Shown here: positions 55,212-64,000 of the stretch, in pieces
How the letters are laid out: the number at the start of each line of letters is the position of its first letter
Numbering within the stretch: the first letter of the stretch is position 1
NCBI GenBank assembly: GCA_020809705.1
Contig: CP085830.1
Coordinates: forward strand, 5,766,001-5,830,000
Reading direction: 5' to 3'
Source: Calonectria ilicicola
Lineage: Eukaryota > Ascomycota > Sordariomycetes > Hypocreales > Nectriaceae
Length of the DNA: 64,000 nt
Notes under the pieces: model-generated
What the model saw: the letters and a program-made list of their open reading frames with translations, nothing else
The model's database searches: none
What the model was told of the DNA's origin: nothing
Made by a program: the position numbers and the translations under genes

Positions 55212-58200
55212 GTAGTAGACAATAAAGATATCTAAGTGTTCTTGTAATATATTGGTTATCATTTACTAAAATGATGCCAATATATTTATAAATCCAAAAA
55301 GTATAACTAGATATTTAAATAATCTAAATTTAGTTTGAAAAGTGATTTTTTATTTATATCCTTCTTTAATGCAAATAAGATTATATACTTCTTTAAGATT
55401 TAATATAATAAAGATATTAGCTTTATAAAGGTGATCCTTTATTTTATTAATTAATAGTAGTAAAGTGTAATCTTTAATAGTAATATCATTAAGCTATTAG
55501 TAGTCCACGATAAGATGTAGCTTTCTGTTTTTCTTAGGCATAAATATAATAGGGTAACTAGCTTTAGAGTTTAAAATATAAATATATCCCTTTTTAAGCA
55601 TATCTTAGATATATTCCTTTAAGGTATCTAGCTTGATTTGGTTAAGATTATAAATAAAGTAAAATCGGGTGTTAGATCTATCTTTAAGGATGATTTTATG
55701 ATCCTATTAGCTAAACTTAGGTAATCTAGTGTCTAGTTCTTCTATAAAGAGCTTTTTATAGATTTAGTACTATAAGGGTATATTATATAGTCTATCTATT
55801 TCTACTTTAATCTTTATTTCTTTAAAGCTTTTATTAATTTATTAGAACTATGTTCTAAGGTAGATAATTATTTGTTATTTTTACCTTTTTTAATTATTCT
55901 TATATTTATATTTTATTTCTTTAGGTAGTAAAGATTCTTTTTTATTTATATCTCCTACTTAATTAAAGCTAGAAGTTTAAGATCTTTTATTATAGTTTAT
56001 AGAAATATCATTAGCTACATTATACTTCTTAGGTATTTGCACCTAGTTAATATATTAATAGATATTAGAGTTATATTAGTATAATTATAGGTACCTTAAA
56101 ACTAGATTATATTATTTAATATTAATAATATTAAAGGTTATTCCTTAATTTTTTCTTTAATAAAGACTTTTAGATAATTAATCTTTTTATCTATAATACT
56201 ATTATTATAGCTAAAAAAGATTCCTTCTATATTAATAATTTTATATAGATTAACTTTTATTATCTATAGTAATTAAAATTGGTTAACTACTTAAGAATTA
56301 ATATAATTTTATTTGGCTCCACTATCTACTATAATATTATACTACTTCCCTTTAATTCTTACTTCTACTTCTAATCATTATCAAAATTGCTCTTTAATTA
56401 TAAAGTATAGAGCTTTTTTAAGAAGTTTTTTCAATAACTCCAGGGATTATTATCTTAGTTATTTCTATTACTCTTTTATAAGAGGCTTTATTTATTTTTT
56501 AGTTTTATTTAGTATTAGGCTATTATTTTATTTATTATATAAATATTATATTTAAGGTTTTAATATTTATTCTAGGGTAGCTTATTGTAATTAAAGAACT
56601 TAGGCTTACTTGGTTTTAATATAGTAAATTAATAATAGAGGTTTCTTTTTATTACTTTATATTAATTAAAGTATCTCTTATAAGTATGGTGGATAATTAT
56701 ATTTTCTATCTTAATAGGGAAGTATATTATATATTATTTTTACTCTATATATTAAAGATAATTATAATTATAGTAGCTTATTTATAAGATATTTTTATAT
56801 TTTTTATATATTATATTTAATCTAGGGTTATCCTCTTTATATTAAATAAATTAAGGATTATAATTTCCTAATTGTTATTTACTTTATATAAATAGGAAGA
56901 CTTTATCTCTATCTTACAAAGATTCCCTAACTTATTAGGCCATTCTTTTAATACTAGTTGTCTATTTTCTATTTCTATTTTCATTATAAGTGCAAATATC
57001 CTACCATATTAATATTTTATTAGTATATATATCTAGGATAGATGTAGGGATTTCTATCTTCTTAGCTTGTTCCAACTATTTGTAGGGAAGGTAGGACTAG
57101 CCTTTTTATTAGATTAATTATACTTTTTAGATAGCTTTATTAATTTCTTATTATGAAATGAGTTTTATCTTATATAATTTATGGTTTTCTATATATTGCT
57201 TAATTATGATAGTTAGTTTATGTTTCTTAATAATAGCAAGAATAACTTTTTCTATAATATCCTTTTTTCTTCTAGGACTAAGATCTATTAAGTTTTTATA
57301 GTATTAAATTATTTCTATCCTTCTAGTATAAGTTTAAACTAATTTCCTATTTTCAGAAAGTAATATTCAAAGGATTTATATCCTTTCTTTCCATAATTAA
57401 AGTAGGTAATCTTACTTTTATCATACCCCTAGATAATACTAAGTTCTATTAGTCCTAAATAAATCCTATATATAATACTTTATTATTTATTTTAGGTTTT
57501 TTCTTTATTTAGGATATATAAATTTTTATTATTTTAGGTGTATTTTTTATATTAATTAAATTATCTTTTATTAATCTTAATAGTACTTTTGATATACTTT
57601 AAGAGTTTCTCTAACTAATCTTCTTTATAAATTTTATTTTTAACTTTGCTCTTTAAGCCTTTATAATAAAGTTCTATTAATATATTATTATTTTAAATTA
57701 TTTATATTATAATTCTTTTAAACTTGACTAAATATTAATTATAAGATTTTATTTATTTAAGTTTATATAATTAATTTATAATTTATTATTTTATATTAAT
57801 TATATTAAAATTATTTTTAATAATAATTTCAAAATATTCCTAATCTCTAAAAATCTCTTAGATCTTTTTATTTTAATTAATATTATCCTTATTTTCTAGA
57901 TAGTCTTTTATAATAAGTTCAAACTATACTTCTATATTCCCTTAGAGAAGAGTTTTAGTATATAATACCTAGGCTTTAAGGGTTATAAATTATATTAGGA
58001 AGAAGTAAAAGTATTCCTTCATTCGGGTAAGGAAGGGGATTATATTGGCAGCCTTTTCTAGAAAAAGCTCTAAAATCGGGGATCTTAGAATTTTACCAAT
58101 ATCTTTACCCTTATTTTCTTTAATTATAATGATTTTAGCTTTTTCTACTTTAAATTATACTTATATATTTATAAGTTTCTTCTTGACCTACTATAGTTCT

Positions 58201-58309
58201 ATAGTTAACTTAGTATTACTAGAAGGAGTAATAATAGTAAAATTCTTTCTGAATATTATTATTATTTAATTATTAATATAAATAATTAATTAAATAAAAG
58301 CTTTTAATA

Positions 58310-58708
58310 TATAATAATCTAATTAATTCTTAATTTAATAAATTAATTAGAATAAAGGATTTATTGTTAGTAGGATGATTAAGTGTATTATAATAAATAA
58401 AGTAATAGAAATATTATATTAAGTAATAATTAATTGCAATTAAAATAATTAAGTTATATTAAAAGCTGATTAGTTCTATTCCTTATAGTAGGATCTAATC
58501 TGTCTATATACTGCTATATCTAAGGTTCTATTATTACAATGGTCAAACAAAGTCGGTTTGATAATATTCACTACAATTTTCGATAATATTAAATAAGGGC
58601 CGTTTGACTTTACTCTTATTGGTTGGTTATATAGGTCTAGGGTAGTCTTGTCATGATTGGTTGGGGTTCTGCCTGTGGTCACCGCTTTTAGGTGTCCGGG
58701 TCATAACA
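58310..58708 (-). repeat. 5' LTR of element B (399 bp)
   Basis: On the plus strand it starts TATAATAATC and ends GGTGTCCGGGTCATAACA. Its outer end is less degraded than that of the 3' LTR. It is followed directly by the GTTTT target duplication. Confidence 0.9.
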
Positions 58709-59022
58709 GTTTTGCTTAGATAGGCTGTCTAGCTCCTGGATTGTTTTTTGAAGAAGGAGGGATTTCCTATTTAGGAAGTTTTTCCTAGCTTCTAGAGGTC
58801 CTATGAAAGTTCCTAGGGTAGCCAGGCCTTCCTTTCTTAGGGTTGTTATAGCTGTTTTCTTGCTTTTCTAGTGGTTTAGCTTTAAAGAGGGATTTTTAAA
58901 GATCTTTTTAGCTGTTTCTAGGGCTTTCTCTACCTCTTCCTTACTAAGGATAAATATATCATCCAAATAGGCAACTAGAGTAGCTGAAGGAAGCTTTTCT
59001 AGAAGGAGCTTTAAGGTAGGTG
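58709..59022 (-). mobile_element. LINE, central part with reverse-transcriptase YLDD box
   Basis: Reverse complement of about 58,950-58,985 reads 'TLVAYLDDIFIL', the catalytic box of a reverse transcriptase, followed by 'SKEEVEKALE'. It continues the LINE at 45,037-46,439: after removing element B and one GTTTT copy the two halves are in frame (...NTLLLLRGSIHLLLRHLL... across the junction). The 5' remainder lies beyond element D and the window. Confidence 0.8.
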
Positions 59023-59673
59023 TAACGGTCTGGTCAATTCCCAACTTAATAAACCAATCAGAATGAAGGGTTTATTGTTAGTAGGATGGTTAGGTATATT
59101 ATAGTAAATAAAGTAATAGAAGTATTATATTAGGTAATAGTTAATTGTAATTGAGGTAATTAAGTTATATTAAAAGCTAGTTAGTATTAGTTATAAGGGT
59201 GGATTTTAAATACTTTTAAGCTTAATATATAATTATTAGATATTATAGTAATTATTTTAATAATTATAGTAGTAATTATAATAATTATATTTTAATTATA
59301 ATAGTAATTATATATATATAATAATTATAATCCTAGGTAAGTAGATCTATTCTTATTCTACTAAGTCTAATTACTTTTATTATAGTATAGATTATAATAT
59401 AATATCCTTCCTTTATTAGTTCTTATTCTTAAGATTATATATATGATCTTAATGTTATTTCTTTTAAAATAGGTTAACTTAAACTTATAACCATTTTTTC
59501 CTAATATTAATAATATATTTAATAAATCTACTTATTATTATATTTATCTTACTAAAAATATTATTTTATTTGGTTATAATATTATATCTTATTCTTTTTA
59601 TACTTCTAGAGGTTTTTACTGTTAAATAATAGCTTAGTTCTCTTATTATAAGAAGTACATATATTAAGGTTAT
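59023..59673 (-). mobile_element. Gypsy element D (minus strand), 3' end only
   Basis: Starts with a type-2 LTR in minus orientation (59,023-59,399; TGTAACGGTCTGGTC at its outer end), followed by about 270 bp that match the 3' internal end of A2 (11,800-12,083) reversed. It is cut off at 59,673 by element E. The five bases before it (GTAGG) are the candidate target duplication; the partner is outside the window. Confidence 0.78.
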
Positions 59674-60385
59674 TGTTATGACCTATGTCATAACAAGGGC
59701 GGTCAGACTCGGCAGAATAAGGATAGACCCACCTACCCGGACCGTGATCATTATATACATATAATCACTACTGCAATCAGGATATGATCATTATAATCAC
59801 TACTATAATTACCAAAATGATTACTATAATACCTAGTGATCATATATTAAGCTTAAAAGTATATAGATAGATTAGAATCCACCCTTATAGCTAATACTAA
59901 CTAGCTTTTAATATAATTTAATTATCTTAATTATAATTAACTATTATCTAATATAATACTTTTATTACTCTATTTATTATAATACACCTAACTACCTTAT
60001 TAATAATAAACCCTTTATTTTAATTAATTTATTAAGTTAGGAATTAACTAAACTATTATATATTAAAAGCTCTTATTTAATTAATTACCTATATTAATAA
60101 TTAAATAATAATAATATTTAAAAAGAATCTTATTACTATTACTTCTTTTAGTAATACTAAGTTAACTATAGAATTATAGTAGGTTAAGAAGAAACTTACA
60201 GATGTACAAGTATAACTTAAAGTAGAAAAAGCTAGAACCACTATAGTTAAAGGAAATAAGGGTAAAGATATTAGTAAAATTCTAAGACCCCTGATCTTAG
60301 AGCCCTTTTTAGAAAAGGCTGCTAATATAATCCCCTTCCTTACCCAAATGAAGGGATACTTCTGCTTTTTCCCAATATAACTTAT
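59674..60385 (+). mobile_element. Gypsy element E (plus strand), 5' LTR and start of gag
   Basis: Type-2 LTR at 59,674-60,060, then leader and gag sequence to 60,385 that repeats again in element C from 60,782. The LTR is the least degraded type-2 copy here and opens with a near-perfect palindrome (TGTTATGAC-CTAT-GTCATAACA, 59,674-59,695). Interrupted at 60,386 by element C. Confidence 0.82.
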
Positions 60386-63300
60386 TGTTATGACCCATGA
60401 CACGCCTGGGCGGTCAAACAAGGCAGAAACAATGCTCACCTACCCTATAGCCCCACACCAATCAATAAGGAAGCGCTCATAAGCAATTACTCATAGCATT
60501 AATGATCATAGGGTAATCACCACCTTAATTACTAATACATTAGATAGAACCAATATAGTGAGCGTTTATTAGATAATAAGTATATAGATAGATTAGAATC
60601 TGCCCTTATAGCTAATACCACCTAGCTTTCAATATAATTTAATTACCTTAATTACAATTAACTATTACCTAATATAATACTTCTATTACTTTATTTATTA
60701 TAATACACCTAACCATTCTACTAATAATAAATCTTTTATTCTAATTAGTTTATTAAGTTAAGAATTAATTAAATTATTATATATTAAAAGCTTTTATTTA
60801 ATTAATTACTTATATTAATAATTAAATAATAATAATATCCAAAAAGAACTTCACTACCACTACTTCTTCTAGTAATATTAAATTAATTATAGAATTATAA
60901 TAGATTAAGAAGAAACTTATAGATATATAAGTATAATTTAAAATAGAAAAAGTCAGAATTATTATAATTAAAGGAAATAAGGGTAAAGATATTAGCAAAA
61001 TTCTAAGACCCTTAATCCTAGAGCCCTTTTAGGAAAAGCTGCCAATATAGTCCCCTTCCTTACCTAAATAAAGGGATACTTCCACTTTTTCCTAATATAA
61101 CTTACAACCTCTAAAGCCTAGGTATTATATATTAAAACCCTCCTTTAAGGGGATATAGAAGTATAGTTTGAATTTATTATAAAAGATTATTTAGAAAATA
61201 AAGATAATACTAATTAAAATAAAAAAATCTAAGAGATCTTTAAAGATTAAGAATATTTTAAAATTACTATTAAAAATAATTTTAATATAATTAATATAAA
61301 ATAATAAGCTATAAACTAATTATATAAATTTAAATAAATAAAATCCTATAACTAATATTCAATTAAATTTAAAAAAATTATAGTATAAATAGCCTAAGAT
61401 AATAATATATTAATAGAACTTTATTATAAAGGCCTAAAAAGTAAAGTTAAGAATAAAATCTATAAAGAAAACCGGTTAAAGAAACTCTTAAAGTATATTA
61501 AAAGTACTATTAAGATCAATAAAAAACAATTTAATAGATATAAAGAATATACCTAAGATAATAAAAATCTATATATCCTAAATAAAAAAAAACCTAAAAT
61601 AAATAACAAAGCACCGTATATAGGATTTATTTAAAACCAATAGAACTTAATACTATCTAAAGATATAATAAAAGTAAGATTATTTACTTTAATTATAGAA
61701 AGAAAGGATATAAATCCTTTAAATACCACTCCTTAAAAATAAGAAATTAGTTTAAACCTATATTAAAAGAATAAAAATAACTTAATATTATAAAAATTTA
61801 ATAGACCTTAGTTCTAAAAGGAAAAGAGAATACTATAAGAAAGGTTATTTTTATTATTATTAAAAAATATAAACCAATCACTATAGTTAAGCAATATATA
61901 AAAAATCATAAGTTATATAAGGTAAAACTTACTTTATAATAAAAAATTAATAAAACTATCCAAAAAGCATAATCAATCTAATAAGAAGGCTAGTCCTACC
62001 TTCCTCACAAATAGTTAAAATAAGCTAAGAAGATAGAAATCCTTACATCCATCTTAGATATATATATATTAATAAAGTACCAATATAGTAGGATACCTGC
62101 ACTTATAATAAAAATAAAAATAGGAAATAGATAACTAATATTAAAAAAATAGCCTAATAAATTAAGGAACTTTTATAAAATAAAGACAAAATCTTCCTAC
62201 TTATATAAAGTAAATAATAACTAGGAAACTACAATTCTTAACCTATCTAATATAAGGAAGATAACCTTAGATTAAATATAATATATAAAAAATATAAAAA
62301 CATCTTATAAATAAACTACTATAACTATAACTACCTTTAATATATAAAGTAAAAATAGTATATAATATATTTCTTTATTAAAGTAAAAGATATAATTATC
62401 TACTATACTTATAAAAGATACTTCAACTAATATAAAGTAATAGAAAGAAACCCCTACTATTAGTTCATTATATTAAAATTAAGTAAGCCTAAATTCTTTA
62501 ATTATAATAAGTTACTTTAAAATAAATATTAAAACCTTAAATATAATATTTATATAATAGATAAAGTAATAGCCTAGTACTAAATAAAACCAAAAAACAA
62601 ATAGAGCTCCCTATAAAAAAGCAATAAAAGCAATTAAAGTAATAATCCCCAGAATTATTAAAAGAACTCCCTAAAAAAGCTCTATACTCTATAACTAAAA
62701 AGCAATCCTAATAATAACTAAAAGTAAAAGTAAGAATTAAAAGAAAGTAATATAATACTATAGTGGATAGTAAAGCTAAATAAAATTATATTAATTCTTA
62801 AATAATTAACCAATTTTAGCTACTATAAATAATAAAAGTTAATCTATATAAAATTATTAATATAAAAGAAATCCCTTTTAATTATAATAATAATATTATA
62901 AATAAAAAGATTAATTACCTAAAAGTCTTTATTAAAAGAAAAAACCAAGGAATAACCTTTAATATTATTAATATTAAATAGCACAATCTAGTTTTAAAGT
63001 ACCTATAATTATACTAATATAATCTTAATATCTACTAGTATATTAGCCAAGTATAAATACCTAAAGAGTATAATATAGCCAGTAATATTTCTATAAAATA
63101 TAATAAAAAATCTTAAACTCCTAGCTCTAACTAAATAGAAGATATAAGTAAAAAAGAATCTTTACTACCCAAAAAAATAAAATATAAATATAAAAATAAT
63201 TAGAAAAAATAAAAATAATAAATAATTACCTACTTTAAAAAATAGTTTTAATAAATTAATAAAAGCCTTAAAGAAATAAAAATAAAAGTAGAAATAGATA

Positions 63301-64000
63301 GACTATATAATGTACCTTTATAGTACCAAATTTACAAAAAGCTCTTCACAAAAGAACTAGACACTAGACTATTTGAGTTTAGCCAATAAGATTATAAAAT
63401 CATTCTTAAAAATAGATCTAATACCTAATTTTACTCTATTTATAATCTTAATTAAATCAAGCTTAATATCTTAAAGGAATATATTTAAGATATACTTAAA
63501 AAAGGATATATTTATATTTTAAACTCTAAAGCTAGTTACCCTATTATATTTGTGCTTAAGAAAAACAAGAAGCTATACCTTATTATAGATTACTAATAGC
63601 TTAATAATATTATTATTAAAGATTATACTTTATTATTATTAATTAATAAAATAAAAGATTATCTTTATAAAGTTAATATCTTTATTATACTAGATCTTAA
63701 AGAAGTATATAATCTTATTTATATTAAAGAAGAATATAAATAGAAAATTACTTTCCAAATAAAATTTAAATTATTTAAATATCTAATTATACCTTTCAAA
63801 CTTATAAATATACCAATATTATTCTAATAAATAATAACCAATATATTATAAAAATACTTAAATATTTTTATTATTTATTACTTAAATAATATCCTTATTT
63901 TCTTTAAAAATAAAAAAGAATATAAAGAATATATTTATAAGGTCTTAAAAGCTCTCTAAGATACCAAACTTCTAATTAAATTAAAAAAAGTAAGTTCTAT
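60386..64000 (+). mobile_element. Gypsy element C (plus strand), runs past the window
   Basis: The 5' LTR is 60,386-60,781 (396 bp, type 3: first half unlike types 1 and 2, second half shared). Internal sequence follows the same order as A2. Gag runs about 60,840-61,740, with the zinc knuckle at about 61,680-61,730 and its cysteines turned to tyrosine. The linker follows, then reverse transcriptase from about 63,400 to the window edge, with YLDD as YLNN near 63,885. Heavily RIP-mutated, no long frame. The candidate target duplication is CTTAT (60,381-60,385). Confidence 0.84.

Larger units (their letters stand above)
46440..58708 (-). mobile_element. Complete Ty3/gypsy element B, RIP-degraded, with nested chromovirus
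   Basis: Both LTRs are 399 bp (46,440-46,838 and 58,310-58,708). The target duplication GTTTT is perfect at 46,435-46,439 and 58,709-58,713. Without the nested element it is about 6.9 kb. In minus sense the 5' LTR is followed by gag (zinc knuckle near 57,370-57,430), protease, RT/RNase H (about 55,300-55,700 and 49,240-49,840 either side of the insertion), integrase (about 48,000-48,900) and the 3' LTR. Almost every codon is affected by RIP. It lies within the LINE, whose reading frame resumes on the other side. Confidence 0.9.

Noticed and set aside
60101..60439. 112-codon minus-strand frame at 60.1-60.4 kb (and the similar plus frame at 58,045-58,269)
   Set aside because: It crosses the junction between element E gag and the LTR of element C on the antisense strand; not a gene.
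1..64000. tRNA or rRNA genes
   Set aside because: I looked for cloverleaf-type and conserved rRNA stretches by eye and saw none; a covariance-model scan would be needed for certainty.

Overview
This window looks like part of a filamentous ascomycete (Pezizomycotina) chromosome. The evidence is short GT-AG introns of about 45-100 bp, fungal-only protein families (DUF3435, DUF7924, short MADS-like proteins, large fungal AAA ATPases), a Fot1/pogo transposon, and long AT-rich blocks in which retrotransposon reading frames are destroyed almost entirely by C-to-T / G-to-A changes. That last pattern is the signature of repeat-induced point mutation (RIP).

Layout. (1) 1-13,598 is an AT-rich RIP block. 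A minus-strand Ty3/gypsy element (1-6266) carries a nested Fot1-like DNA transposon (2724-4582) and is itself inserted in a plus-strand copy of a related element (6267-12,472). An AT tandem-repeat tract follows. (2) 13,599-13,733 is a short, GC-rich, un-RIPped solo LTR with a 5-bp target duplication. (3) 13.87-45.0 kb is a GC-balanced gene island. It opens with a decayed DUF3435 tyrosine recombinase (14,281-16,950), the family of Starship captains. It then holds repeat-rich sequence with degraded hypothetical genes, two paralogous short MADS-like genes (20.1-20.5 and 28.7-29.1 kb), a frameshifted DUF7924 gene, a TPR-repeat relic, and a dense enzyme cluster at 31.7-42.8 kb.

The enzyme cluster comprises two head-to-head type-B carboxylesterases, a molybdopterin sulfite-oxidase-like enzyme, an ACC-synthase-like fold-type-I PLP enzyme, a serine beta-lactamase/transesterase-like enzyme, and a fold-type-II PLP enzyme whose active-site residues point to D-cysteine desulfhydrase rather than ACC deaminase. 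Sulfite oxidase, a possible C-S lyase and a desulfhydrase together suggest sulfur amino-acid or thio-metabolite handling; this is inference. No PKS, NRPS, transporter or regulator is visible in the window.

(4) At about 45.01 kb an otherwise intact AAA ATPase gene is cut off at its 5' end exactly at a short TTAGGG tract. Beyond it lies a minus-strand non-LTR retrotransposon (LINE), and everything to 64 kb is nested retroelements: the LINE contains gypsy element B (46,440-58,708), which contains a young chromovirus (49,843-55,211). Further right the LINE is cut by a stack of three more gypsy copies (D, E, C). The telomeric tract, its orientation and the LINE orientation fit an old chromosome end that was healed and then extended by retroelements.

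Exact 5-bp target duplications were read for element B (gtttt), the chromovirus (gtagt) and the solo LTR (attac), and a TA duplication for the Fot1 element, so these nesting relations rest on sequence.
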